64,000 bases of DNA from Tahibacter harae (lineage in GTDB: Bacteria > Pseudomonadota > Gammaproteobacteria > Xanthomonadales > Rhodanobacteraceae). How positions within the stretch are numbered: the stretch's first letter is position 1; every line of letters begins with the position of its first letter. Of this stretch, positions 1-8,869 are shown one piece after another. The notes under the pieces were generated by a model. The model was not told the origin of the DNA. It did no database searches and saw nothing but the letters and a program-made list of their open reading frames with translations. Made by a program: the position numbers and the translations under genes. The stretch is from assembly GCF_024437735.1 (NCBI RefSeq), contig NZ_JANFQO010000013.1, forward strand, positions 1 through 64,000, read 5' to 3'.

Positions 1-123
1 AATCCCGAATCCCGAATCCCGAATCCCGAATCCCGAATCCCGAATCCCGAATCCCGAATCCCGAATCCCGAATCCCGAATCCCGAATCCCGAATCCCGAA
101 TCCCGAATCCCGAATCCCGAATC
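1..123. repeat. Heptanucleotide tandem repeat (AATCCCG)n
   Basis: Seventeen perfect copies of the 7-base unit AATCCCG followed by a partial unit (AATC). The array runs off the left edge of the window, so its full length is unknown. Its last bases form part of the stop codon of the reverse-strand UPF0149 gene, so the array is the immediate 3' flank of that gene and would be transcribed as (CGGGATT)n. The copies show no sequence divergence, which suggests recent slippage or expansion. A 7-base unit is not a multiple of three, but the array lies outside the coding sequence. Confidence 0.97.
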
Positions 124-796
124 AATGCACCCAACGCCCCCCGCGCCGTCGCGGCGGATCGCGGAATTCGCTGGAGGCTGCGCCGCTGCCTGCCTTCTCC
201 CGCTCGCTGGCCGGATGCACGCGCCAGTATTGCGCGACGGTGGCGACGACCTGCGGGATATGGGCCAGGCAGTCGTCGTATTCCTGTTCGGTCAGGCGCT
301 CGAACTCGGCTTCGGCGGTGAGTACGCCTTCGTCCACGGCCAGGGCCATGACGGGGCCGAGCATTTCCATCAGCTGGGCGTCTTCGGCCAGGCGCGATTC
401 CCAGGCGCTGGCGCGCAGGTCGATGGCGCGGCTGACGCCTTCGCACCAGCCGGCGGCGGAAAGGGCGACGCCGCCGTCTTCCAGGTCGACTTCGCCAAGT
501 ATGGGTTCGTAGGTCTCGGCTTCGATTTCGCCGAGGATGGAGTCGTTGAGCTTGGCCAGCAGCGACAGTATGCGTTCGCCCTGTTCCTCGTCCTCGAACG
601 GCGCGTGCAGCACTTCCGGCAGCCATTCGTCGGGCAGGGCCGGGTCCGGGCCTACGGCGAGCAGGGTCAGCAGGCCGTGCACCCCGTCCAGCAGCAGGTC
701 GCTCTCGTTTTCGCGCGCATGTGCCCGCAGGAACTGGTCCAGTTCGTCCAGTTCGTGGTCTTCCAGGGTGAGAGGAGGCGTTTCGCGTTCGCTCAT
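122..796 (-). CDS. UPF0149 (YgfB/YecA) family protein
   Basis: A 224-residue acidic protein. Residues about 10-185 match the all-helical UPF0149/YecA family, including the Asp/Glu-rich N-terminal helix (LTLEDHELDELDQFL) and the segment LDGVHGLLTLLAVGPD. The basic tail (RDPPRRRGGRWVH) next to the stop looks poorly conserved. The molecular role of the family is not settled. The ATG start is fixed by a 4-base ATGA overlap with the upstream xth stop, so the two are co-transcribed and probably translationally coupled. The stop codon lies in the edge of the heptamer array, so a change of array length could alter the C-terminus or the mRNA 3' end. Confidence 0.85.
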   Translation of the reverse strand: MSERETPPLTLEDHELDELDQFLRAHARENESDLLLDGVHGLLTLLAVGPDPALPDEWLPEVLHAPFEDEEQGERILSLLAKLNDSILGEIEAETYEPILGEVDLEDGGVALSAAGWCEGVSRAIDLRASAWESRLAEDAQLMEMLGPVMALAVDEGVLTAEAEFERLTEQEYDDCLAHIPQVVATVAQYWRVHPASEREKAGSGAASSEFRDPPRRRGGRWVH

Positions 797-1563
797 GCGT
801 TGAGTTCCAGCAGCGCCGGGGCATGGTCCGAAGGACGGTCCCAGCGGCGCGGTTCCAGGTCGATGCTGGCGCCGGCCAGGCGCGGCCGCAGCGCGTGGCT
901 GGCCAGCACCAGGTCTATGCGCAGGCCCAGGTTGCGGCGGAAGGCTGCCTGGCGGTAGTCCCACCAGCTGAAGGCACCGTCGTTCTGGTGGAAATCGCGG
1001 AAGGTATCGCTGAGGCCAATGCTCAGCAGCTTCCGCAGCGCTTCGCGTTCCGGCACCGAGCACAGGATCTGGTCCTTCCACGCGACCGGATCGTGCACGT
1101 CGCGGTCTTCCGGGGCGATGTTGAAATCGCCGAGCACGACGAGATTGGGATGGCGCGCGGCTTCGCCGGCGAGGTGGTCGGTCACGCGCGCCAGCCAGTC
1201 CAGCTTGTAGGCGTATTTCTCGCTGCCGACGGCCTGGCCGTTGACCACGTAGAGGTTGGCGATGCGCAGGCCGCCGATCGTGGCGATCAGGATGCGGCGC
1301 TGCGGATCGTCCATGCCGGGGATGTCGGTGACGATGTCCTCGGGCATGTCGTGGCGCGCCAGCAGGGCCACGCCGTTGTAGGTCTTCTGCCCGGAAAACA
1401 CGCAGCGATAGCCGAGGGCGGCGATCTCGGTGTCTGGAAATTTGGCATCTTCCAGTTTTGTTTCCTGCAGCGCGACGATGTCGGGCTGTGCAGCGGCCAG
1501 CCACTGCTTGAGGTGCGGCATGCGCACGTTGAGCGAATTGACGTTCCAGGTCGCGATTTTCAT
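793..1563 (-). CDS. xth: Exodeoxyribonuclease III
   Basis: A 256-residue apurinic/apyrimidinic endonuclease and 3'-5' exonuclease of base excision repair, in the exonuclease-endonuclease-phosphatase superfamily. Visible motifs are the N-terminal MKIATWNVNSLN, the metal-binding glutamate in LQETKLED near residue 34, the GDFN motif (Asp/Asn) near 150, and the catalytic SDHAP histidine at 247. The length is typical of bacterial XthA. The start is the ATG giving the canonical N-terminus. It is the first gene of a two-gene unit with the UPF0149 gene, sharing an ATGA overlap. A 69-base gap separates it from prlC upstream on the same strand, so prlC may also be in the transcript. Confidence 0.95.
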   Translation of the reverse strand: MKIATWNVNSLNVRMPHLKQWLAAAQPDIVALQETKLEDAKFPDTEIAALGYRCVFSGQKTYNGVALLARHDMPEDIVTDIPGMDDPQRRILIATIGGLRIANLYVVNGQAVGSEKYAYKLDWLARVTDHLAGEAARHPNLVVLGDFNIAPEDRDVHDPVAWKDQILCSVPEREALRKLLSIGLSDTFRDFHQNDGAFSWWDYRQAAFRRNLGLRIDLVLASHALRPRLAGASIDLEPRRWDRPSDHAPALLELNA

Positions 1564-1632
1564 GCGCGCAGTCTACCAGCCGGGCGCCTGCCGGCCCACG
1601 CCGGGCGGCGGGAGCCGGCTGGCCGCGCGGAA

Positions 1633-3675
1633 TCAGGCCAGGCCGTAGCTCTGCAGCAGCGCTGTGGCATCGGGTTCGCGGCCGCGGAAGGCGACGAAGC
1701 TTTCCAGCGCCGGGCGCGAGCCGCCGACGGCGAGCACCTCGCGGCGGAAGGCGTCGCCGGTGCTGCGGTTGAAGATGCCTTCGGCCTCGAAGCGGGAGAA
1801 GGCATCGGCCGACAGCACCTCGGCCCAGAGGTAGCTGTAATAGCCCGCGCCGTAGCCGCCGGCGAAGATGTGGGTGAAGCTGTGGGCGAAGCGCTGCCAG
1901 GCCGGCGGGCGTACCACGGCGACCTGTTCGCGCACTTGCTGCAGGATCTCGTTGACGCGGCCGCCGCGGGCCGGGTCGTATTCCAGGTGCAGGCGGAAAT
2001 CGAACAGGCCGAATTCCAGCTGGCGCACCAGGAACATGCCGGCCTGGAAATGGCGCGCGGCCAGCATGCGCTCGAACAGTTCCTGCGGCAGCGGTGCGCC
2101 GGTCTGGTAGTGGCGCGCGAACAGGTCCAGGGTTTCGCGCTGCCAGCAGAAGTTCTCCAGGAACTGGCTGGGCAGCTCCACCGCATCCCATTCCACGCCG
2201 CTGATGCCGGAGATGCCGGGGTAGTCGATCTCGGTCAGCAGATGGTGCAGGCCGTGGCCGAATTCGTGGAACAGGGTCAGCACGTCGTCGTGCGTGAGCA
2301 GCGAGGGCGTGGTCGCGGTCGGCGGGGCGAAGTTGCAGGTCAGATAGGCGATGGGCCGGTGCAGGCCGTCGGCGTCGCGGAAGCGCGAGCGGCAGACATC
2401 CATCCAGGCGCCGCCGCGCTTGCCGCTGCGGGCGTAGAGGTCGACGTAGGCGCCGGCGATATGGCGGCCGTCGGCGTCATACAGGTCGAAATAGCTCACG
2501 TCGTCATGCCACACGTCCACGCCTTCGCGGCGCTGGAAGCGGATGCCGAACACGCGCTCGCAGATGGCATAGAGGCCCTCCAGCACCGCCGCCTGCGGGA
2601 AATACGGCTTGAGTTCTTCCTCGTTGAGCTGGAAGCGGCGCTCGCGCAGCTTCTCGCCGCTGTAGCCGATGTCCCAGGGCTTGAGGTCGGCGATGCCCAG
2701 TTCGCTCGCGGCAAAGTCGCGCAGCTCGCCCAGCTCGCGCTCGGCCACGGGCTTGGCGCGGGCGATCAGGTCGTTGAGGAAGTCGATCACCTTGGCCGGC
2801 GAGGCGGCCATCTTGGTGGCCAGCGATTCTTCCGCCGCGTTGGCGAAGCCCAGCAGCTGGGCGGCTTCATGGCGCAGGGCGAGGATCTGCTCCATGCGCG
2901 CGGAATTGTCGAAGCGGCCCGCATCCGGCCCCTGGTCCGAGGCGCGGGTGGAATAAGCGGTGTAGACGCGCTCGCGCAGGGCACGGTCGTCGGCGTAGGT
3001 CAGTACGGCCTGTACGCTGGGCTGGCGCAGGGTGACCAGCCAGCCGTCGAGTTCCTTTTCCTTGGCGTAGGCGGCGAGCACGGCGCGGCCGGACTCGGGG
3101 ATGCCGGCCAGCGCGGCTTCGTCGGTGACGTGTTCGGTCCAGGCCTCGGTGGCGTCGAGCACGGCTTCCTCGAACTCCGTGGCCAGGCGCGACAGCTCGT
3201 TGGCGATGGCCTTGAAGCGCGAGCGGGCCGGTTCTTCCAGCGCGACGCCGGACAGGCGGAAATCGCGCAGCGCATGCTCGGTCAGCGTGCGCGCCGGACG
3301 GTTCAGGCCGGCGAAATCGCTGCGTTTGGCTACCGCAGCGACGGCGGCATAGAGTTCACGGTTCTGGCCCAGCTCGGTGGAGTGTTCGGTAATGGCTTCC
3401 AGCGCGACCGAATAGGCCTTGCGCAGTTCCTCCGAATCCTTGACCGAGTGCAGGTGCGACACCGGCGACCAGGCCCGGCCCAGGCGTTCGTCCCAGGCTT
3501 CCTGCGGCAGCAGCGTGTTGACGAAATCGCGCTCGCCGGCGCTGTCGGTCAGGGCGGCGATGGCGGCGCGGTAGTCGCTGAGGATCTGTTCCACCGCCGG
3601 CACCACGTGTTCCGGCCGAATGGCCGAGAAAGCCGGCAGTTCGCCGTCCTGCAGCAGGGGATTGGTCGTGCTCAT
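1633..3675 (-). CDS. prlC: Oligopeptidase A (M3 metallopeptidase)
   Basis: A 680-residue cytoplasmic zinc oligopeptidase that degrades short peptides, including signal-peptide fragments. The zinc-binding motif HEFGHGLHH lies near residue 470, the position expected for the M3A family, and the C-terminal segments YYSYLWAEVL and DAFRREVLAVGGSRPALESF are typical of PrlC. The ATG at 3675 gives MSTTNPLLQDGELPAF; a TTG two codons upstream is possible but less likely. No signal peptide is present. It is divergent from the patatin gene, with fewer than 100 bases shared between the two starts. Confidence 0.95.
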   Translation of the reverse strand: MSTTNPLLQDGELPAFSAIRPEHVVPAVEQILSDYRAAIAALTDSAGERDFVNTLLPQEAWDERLGRAWSPVSHLHSVKDSEELRKAYSVALEAITEHSTELGQNRELYAAVAAVAKRSDFAGLNRPARTLTEHALRDFRLSGVALEEPARSRFKAIANELSRLATEFEEAVLDATEAWTEHVTDEAALAGIPESGRAVLAAYAKEKELDGWLVTLRQPSVQAVLTYADDRALRERVYTAYSTRASDQGPDAGRFDNSARMEQILALRHEAAQLLGFANAAEESLATKMAASPAKVIDFLNDLIARAKPVAERELGELRDFAASELGIADLKPWDIGYSGEKLRERRFQLNEEELKPYFPQAAVLEGLYAICERVFGIRFQRREGVDVWHDDVSYFDLYDADGRHIAGAYVDLYARSGKRGGAWMDVCRSRFRDADGLHRPIAYLTCNFAPPTATTPSLLTHDDVLTLFHEFGHGLHHLLTEIDYPGISGISGVEWDAVELPSQFLENFCWQRETLDLFARHYQTGAPLPQELFERMLAARHFQAGMFLVRQLEFGLFDFRLHLEYDPARGGRVNEILQQVREQVAVVRPPAWQRFAHSFTHIFAGGYGAGYYSYLWAEVLSADAFSRFEAEGIFNRSTGDAFRREVLAVGGSRPALESFVAFRGREPDATALLQSYGLA

Positions 3676-3772
3676 GGGCAAGATTCCGGCGATGGCAAAG
3701 CGCCAAGGTGTAGCGCGGGCGCCGGAAAATCAAGCACAGCCGGCGCGGCCGGCGTGGGCGTAGCATAGCGGC

Positions 3773-5545
3773 ATGAGCGATACCGACTTTCCGCCGGAGC
3801 CGGGCGTCTGCGACCTGCTGCGCCGCTCCAGCCTGTTCCGCCACCTCGACGAGGACGAACTCGGCGCGCTGGAGAACGCGCTGGAATGGTTCGTGCTGCC
3901 GGGCGGTACCACCTTGTTCGAAGCCGGCGATGCTTCGGATTCGCTGTACCTGCTGCGCTCCGGCAGCCTGGGCGCGTTCCGCCGCCGCGACGACGGCAGC
4001 GAGCAGCGCATAGGCCTGATCGCCGCCGGCGAAAGCGTGGGCGAACTGGGCCTGATCGTCGACCAGCCGCGCTCGGCCACGGTGCGCGCGCTGCGCGACT
4101 CGGAATTGCTGCGGCTGTCGCGCGCGGCCTTCAACGCGCTGGTGCAGCGCCAGCCCAAGGCCATGCTGGAAGCCTCCCGCGTCGCGGTGGAGCGCCTGCT
4201 GATGCGGCGCAGCGGCGATCTGCTGTCGGCGCCGCGCACCCTGGCCGTGCTGCCGCATGACGCCGGCGTCGACGCGCGCGGCTTCGCGCTGGCCTTGCAG
4301 ACGGCGCTGAGCGACTACGGCAGCTGCCGCCTGCTCGATGCGCAGCAGGCGCAGGGCCGCACCAGCGCCTGGTTTTCCGCCGAGGAACAGAACTACCGTT
4401 TCGTCATCTACCTGGCCGACGACCGCGCCGACGACTGGCGCGAACTGTGTGTGCGCCAGGCCGATGCCCTGGTGCTGCTGGCCGATGAAGCCGGCCTGCC
4501 CTCGCCCTGGCAGGAGCGTGCCTGCCACGGCAGCGCGCAGGCACTGCACCGGCCGCGCCATCTGGTGCTGCGGCATGGTTCCGGCGAAATCCGCCTGGGC
4601 CGCGGCGCGGCCTGGCTGGCGGCGGCGCCCGGCGCGCGTCTGCATCACTGGTGCGGGCGGGACGATGTGCTGCGCATTGCGCGGCTGATCGCCGGGCGCA
4701 GCCTGGGCCTGGTGCTGTCCGGTGGCGGCGCGCGCGGCTTCGCCCATATCGGCGTGGTGCGCGCGCTGCGCGAGGCCGGCATACGCATAGACGCCGTCGG
4801 CGGCACCAGCATAGGCGCGATCATTGCCGCCGGCGTGGCCGCGGGCTGGGACAACGAAGTCATGGTCGAGCGCTACCGCCGCGCCTTCGTCGCCGGACGG
4901 CCGCTGTCGGACTACACCTTTCCCTTTGTCGCCATGACCACCGGCCGGCGCGTGTCGGAGTTGCTGCAGGATGCCTTCGGCGAACGCCATATCGAGGACC
5001 TGGCCCTGCCCTTCTTCGCCGTCTCGGCCAACCTGACCAGCGGCGATGCGATGACCCACCGCAGCGGCCCGCTGTGGTACTGGCTGCGCGCCAGCTCGGC
5101 CATTCCCGGCGTGCTGCCGCCGGTATTCCACCAGGGCCAGGTGCTGGTCGATGGCGCCGTGATCAACAACCTGCCCACCGATGTGATGCGCGAGCAGGCC
5201 GTGGGCGACGTGATCGCGGTCGATATCGGCGCCGACGACGTGCTGCACGCGGAGGTGGAGGAATACGCCTCGCCGCATGGCTGGCAGCTGCTGCTGGACA
5301 AGCTGCGCCGGCCGCGCCGGCCCGGCGTGGTCGACATCCTGCTGCGCGCCGGCATGGTGAATTCCAAGGCGGCCAATGCCGACCGCCGCGCCAAGGCCAG
5401 CCTGCTGCTGGCGCCGCCGGTCACCGGCGTGGGCCTGCTCGACTGGGCCGCCTACGAGCGCGCGATCGAGCTGGGCTACCAGTACGCGCTGCGCGAGATC
5501 GGCGGGCAGAAGGACGCACTGGCGGACGATACGCCGTTGCTGTAG
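3773..5545 (+). CDS. Cyclic-nucleotide-binding/patatin-like phospholipase (NTE type)
   Basis: A 590-residue protein. Residues about 15-145 form a cNMP-binding beta-roll (FEAGDASDSLYLLRSGSLG; GESVGELGLIVDQPRSATVRA). A middle region of about 150 residues resembles the linker found in bacterial neuropathy-target-esterase-like proteins. Residues about 310-500 are a patatin domain: oxyanion-hole SGGGARG, GTSIG with nucleophile Ser346, and the dyad aspartate in DGA at Asp460. The predicted activity is a lysophospholipase/esterase on membrane lipids gated by a nucleotide. Whether the N-domain still binds a nucleotide is not shown by sequence. No signal peptide; probably peripheral at the inner membrane. 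The ATG follows the prlC divergence. Confidence 0.9.
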   Translation: MSDTDFPPEPGVCDLLRRSSLFRHLDEDELGALENALEWFVLPGGTTLFEAGDASDSLYLLRSGSLGAFRRRDDGSEQRIGLIAAGESVGELGLIVDQPRSATVRALRDSELLRLSRAAFNALVQRQPKAMLEASRVAVERLLMRRSGDLLSAPRTLAVLPHDAGVDARGFALALQTALSDYGSCRLLDAQQAQGRTSAWFSAEEQNYRFVIYLADDRADDWRELCVRQADALVLLADEAGLPSPWQERACHGSAQALHRPRHLVLRHGSGEIRLGRGAAWLAAAPGARLHHWCGRDDVLRIARLIAGRSLGLVLSGGGARGFAHIGVVRALREAGIRIDAVGGTSIGAIIAAGVAAGWDNEVMVERYRRAFVAGRPLSDYTFPFVAMTTGRRVSELLQDAFGERHIEDLALPFFAVSANLTSGDAMTHRSGPLWYWLRASSAIPGVLPPVFHQGQVLVDGAVINNLPTDVMREQAVGDVIAVDIGADDVLHAEVEEYASPHGWQLLLDKLRRPRRPGVVDILLRAGMVNSKAANADRRAKASLLLAPPVTGVGLLDWAAYERAIELGYQYALREIGGQKDALADDTPLL

Positions 5546-5737
5546 CTGCCGCGCCGCGTTCGGCGGCGGGCTCGCGAACCGGCATCGGTGGGCCGGAGAA
5601 CACGGGATGGCGGCGGATCGCCGCAGCGGCCGATGATTGCAGCGCGGCCGCGCGGCATCTTCAGAAATCTTCATCCGGCTTTCAGGCGCTTCAGCCGCAT
5701 CGCGGGCAGCTTTGGGTTCCCCATTCCGGAGAACGCC

Positions 5738-6844
5738 ATGCGCCTGATCGCCGCCGCCGTCCTGCTTTGCTTCGCCGCCACCGGCGCTGCCTACACCCCC
5801 CCCGAATCCGACGCGCAGTGGCCGGCGGCCGACGCCGCCGCGCTGGGCTGGGATACGGCCCGGCTCGATGCCGCTGCGGCCAAGGTCGCCGACCAGAGCT
5901 ATCCCGGCATCACCAGCCTGCTCGTCGCCGCGCAGGGGCGGCTGGTCTACGAGCAGTATTTCAACGGCGGCAGCCGCGACACGCTCAACGACATGCGCTC
6001 GGCCACCAAGACCGTCACCGCCCTGCTGCTCGGCGCGGCGGTGGACCGCGGGCTGATCAAGGACGAACAGCAGCGCGTCTATCCGTTCTTCCGCGACAAG
6101 GTCGCGCTGCGCAGGCTGGATGCGCGCCGCGCCGCAATCACCCTGCAGGACCTGCTGACCATGAGTGCGGCCTGGGAATGCGACGACGAGAACGCCTTCT
6201 CCACCGGCAACGAGGAGCGCATGTACCTCAGCGCCGACTGGGTGCAGTTCGTGCTGGACCTGCCGCCGCGCGGCTATGCGCCGTGGCAAAGCCGGCCCGC
6301 GGACAGCCCCTACGGCCGCACGTTTTCCTACTGCACGGCGCAGTCCTTCCTGCTCGGCGCCGTCATCGAGCGCGCCGCGCGCCAGCCGCTGGCGCAGTTC
6401 GCCCGCGCGGTGCTGGAGCAGCCGCTGGGCATAGACCGGGTGCAATGGAACCGCGCCTCGGAAGGCACCGGCATGGGCGGCGGCGGCACGCGCTACCGCG
6501 CCCGCGATATCGCCCGCATCGGCGAACTGCTGCGCGACGGCGGGCAATGGCGCGGGCGCCAGGTGATTTCCGCGGCCTGGATAACGGCCATGCTGACCCC
6601 GCGCGCGGTGCCGCGCGAGGCGGTGGAATACGGCTACCAGCTCTGGCGCTTCCGCTTTCCGTTGCAGGGCCGCGACGAATGGTTCTGGGCGATGTCGGGC
6701 AACGGCGGCAACTACGTCTTCGTATCGCCGCAGCGCGGCCTGGTTGCGGTAATCACCAGCACCGCCTACAACCAGCGCGAATCGCACCGGCGCTCGCAGG
6801 AGATTTTCCGCGACTACGTGCTGGCGGCGATGCCGGTGCGGTGA
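5738..6844 (+). CDS. Secreted serine hydrolase of the beta-lactamase (class C) fold
   Basis: A 368-residue protein. The ATG at 5738 follows a GGAGAA ribosome-binding site and begins a clear signal peptide (MRLIAAAVLLCFAATGAA). The acyl-serine motif SATK (SxxK) is near residue 91. The second motif reads SYCT instead of the usual YxN/YSN, and the C-terminal GNGGN segment occupies the place of KTG/HSG. This is typical of the 6-aminohexanoate-dimer-hydrolase and EstB-like branch rather than true beta-lactamases. The substrate is unknown. It is a separate unit, 192 bases downstream of the patatin gene. Confidence 0.85.
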   Translation: MRLIAAAVLLCFAATGAAYTPPESDAQWPAADAAALGWDTARLDAAAAKVADQSYPGITSLLVAAQGRLVYEQYFNGGSRDTLNDMRSATKTVTALLLGAAVDRGLIKDEQQRVYPFFRDKVALRRLDARRAAITLQDLLTMSAAWECDDENAFSTGNEERMYLSADWVQFVLDLPPRGYAPWQSRPADSPYGRTFSYCTAQSFLLGAVIERAARQPLAQFARAVLEQPLGIDRVQWNRASEGTGMGGGGTRYRARDIARIGELLRDGGQWRGRQVISAAWITAMLTPRAVPREAVEYGYQLWRFRFPLQGRDEWFWAMSGNGGNYVFVSPQRGLVAVITSTAYNQRESHRRSQEIFRDYVLAAMPVR

Positions 6845-6993
6845 GTGCGGCGCCGATTGCCGCAGGCGCGTCTCGCTGCGGCGGGATTCGTTGGCTGGAC
6901 CGCGCTGATGGGGTGCGGCGGCAGCGCGGTGTGCGCGGCGCGCGTGGCCAGGCGCCAAAGTCCCCTCGCGGATTTCGCCGCAACGTTGCCGGC

Positions 6994-8838
6994 TCAGGGA
7001 ATTCCGCGCTCCGCCGCCGCGATATCCGCTGCCGCCGCCACGCGCTCGCGCTGCACCCGTTCGGCGATCGCTTCGAGCACGCCGGCGAAGCCCGGCTCCG
7101 CCGCCAGCGGCTGGAACAGGGCCGAGGTTTGCAGATAGGCGCGGTCGCGCCAGCCGGCTTCCACTGCTTCCTGCAATGCAGCCAGCGCACCGGCCCTGTC
7201 GCCGCGGGCCAGGCGCAGCAGGGTCAGTTCCAGCTGGTCCTCGGGCCAGTCGTCGCGGCTGATGCTGGCTTCCAGTGCCGCGCTGCGCTGCGCCAGCCAG
7301 CCGGCGTCCGCCGTGGGCTCGGCATATAGCCGGGCCAGGGTCTGCGGCAGGCTGGCATGTGGCCGCAGTTTCGCCGCGGCGGCGAAGGCGGCGGCGGCCT
7401 GTTCGCGCTGGCCGCGCAGCAGGGCCAGCTCGCCCTGCAGCAGATACAGCTCCGGATGCTCGCTGCGCTGGCGCGCCTGGGCCAGGGCGGTTTCAGCCTC
7501 GCCCAGGCGGCCCTGCAGGAACAGGCAGCGCGGCCAGGCCGCATTGGAGAACACATTGTCCGGATACAGCTGGAAGCTGCGCGCATAGCCGCGTTCGGCC
7601 GCGGCGGTCGCGCCCAGCAGTTCGAGATTGCGCGCGATCTGGATGTCCAGATAGCGCGGCCGCGGCGCGGCCTCGCGCAGGGCCAGGTTGCGCCGCAGCG
7701 CCTCGGCCAGGCTGCCCTTGACCATGTAGAGGTAGGCCAGCGAAGCCGCGCTGTCGCTACCCGCCGGATCCAGCGCCACGGCGCGCTCGTACTCGGCGAT
7801 GGCCTGGGCCAGCTTGCCGCGGCAGTCCAGCGAATAGGCCAGTGCCGCCACGGCGCGGCTGTCGCCGGGTTCGCGCTCCAGCGCGGCGCGGGCCAGGTCT
7901 TCGGCACGCTCGGCCCAGTACGGTTCCTGGTTGTACAGGCAGACGCGGGCGCTGTAGGCAAAGCTCAGGCCGGTCTGCGCCGCGCTGTCGCGCGCATCGC
8001 GCTGCAGCAGGGTTTCGTACAGCGTGATGGCGCGCTCCACATCATCTTTCTGGCCTATGCCGGCGTAGTAGCGCGCGCGCTGCAGCAGTTCGATGCGGGT
8101 ATCGGTGGGCGCCGGCGGCGGCTGGTGTGTGCGCTGCCAGGCGAGCACGCCCAGGACGGCCAGCGGCAGTGCGGTGAGCAGCAGGACCCAGCGCAGGCCG
8201 TTGCTGGCTGCGACGGGCTGGTGTGTCGCGGCCGGTGCGGCAGTGCGCATGACTGCGGGGGCGATGGCGTTGGCGGATGCGGCGGTGTCGGCGCTTGCGG
8301 CGGTGTTGGCCGGGGCCGGTCTGGCGATGCCGGCGTGCGCGGGTGCGATGGCCGGAGCAGTAGCGGGGGAGCCGGCGGCTTCTGCCGCGATGGCCCGGGC
8401 TGCCGTCGTTTCGCCGGCATGCGATTCCAACTCGACGGCTGCGCGGCCGGCGGCACCCGTGACCACCTCGACGCCGGAATTCTTTTCCGCTGCGATGGCG
8501 CGCGCTTCGTCTTCGGCCTCGACCCGCCGCGGCACTGAACACAGCTGATACCCCCTGCCCCGCACCGAACGCAGATAGCGCGAGCGGCGGCCGTCGTCGC
8601 CCAGAGCCTGGCGCAGCAGTTTCACGCGCTGGGTGACGGTTTCCTCGCCGACCACGGTCGGCGCCCAGACGGCCGCCAGCAATTCGTCGAAGCTGACCAC
8701 ACGGTCGCCCTGGCGCAGCAGGAAGGCGAGCAGATCGAAGCTCAGCCCGCTCACTTCCAGCTCGGCCGCGCCGCGGCGCACGCGGCGCCGGCGCGTGTCG
8801 ACGACGAGGTCGTCCAGGCAGTACACGCCGTCGCTCAT
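6994..8838 (-). CDS. CadC-like membrane transcription regulator with TPR-type periplasmic domain
   Basis: A 614-residue protein. Residues 1-100 are an OmpR/PhoB-type winged helix (FDLLAFLLRQGDRVVSFDELLAAVW; ETVTQRVKLLRQALGDDG; YLRSVRGRGYQL). A long Ala/Pro-rich cytoplasmic linker (about 105-213) leads to one transmembrane helix (about 216-235). The rest is a TPR-like alpha-solenoid with recurring A-x-x-x-Y-E-x-A/L units. This is the architecture of one-component regulators that bind DNA from the membrane while sensing outside with the solenoid. The target is unknown; autoregulation or control of the adjacent hydrolase gene is possible. The ATG gives the expected domain start. An aldehyde dehydrogenase gene lies 31 bases upstream on the same strand. 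Confidence 0.88.
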   Translation of the reverse strand: MSDGVYCLDDLVVDTRRRRVRRGAAELEVSGLSFDLLAFLLRQGDRVVSFDELLAAVWAPTVVGEETVTQRVKLLRQALGDDGRRSRYLRSVRGRGYQLCSVPRRVEAEDEARAIAAEKNSGVEVVTGAAGRAAVELESHAGETTAARAIAAEAAGSPATAPAIAPAHAGIARPAPANTAASADTAASANAIAPAVMRTAAPAATHQPVAASNGLRWVLLLTALPLAVLGVLAWQRTHQPPPAPTDTRIELLQRARYYAGIGQKDDVERAITLYETLLQRDARDSAAQTGLSFAYSARVCLYNQEPYWAERAEDLARAALEREPGDSRAVAALAYSLDCRGKLAQAIAEYERAVALDPAGSDSAASLAYLYMVKGSLAEALRRNLALREAAPRPRYLDIQIARNLELLGATAAAERGYARSFQLYPDNVFSNAAWPRCLFLQGRLGEAETALAQARQRSEHPELYLLQGELALLRGQREQAAAAFAAAAKLRPHASLPQTLARLYAEPTADAGWLAQRSAALEASISRDDWPEDQLELTLLRLARGDRAGALAALQEAVEAGWRDRAYLQTSALFQPLAAEPGFAGVLEAIAERVQRERVAAAADIAAAERGIP

Positions 8839-8869
8839 GCGCGTTGGCGCCGGGCGCGGACCGCGCCGC

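Noticed and set aside
823-3768. Very long open frame antisense to xth and prlC
   Set aside because: High GC makes long unbroken antisense frames common. Its sequence is low-complexity Gly/Ala/Gln-rich with no family, while the opposite strand encodes two well-known enzymes.
3356-6958. 1200-codon antisense frame over the patatin and hydrolase genes
   Set aside because: No recognisable domain; real genes lie on the plus strand with matching motifs.
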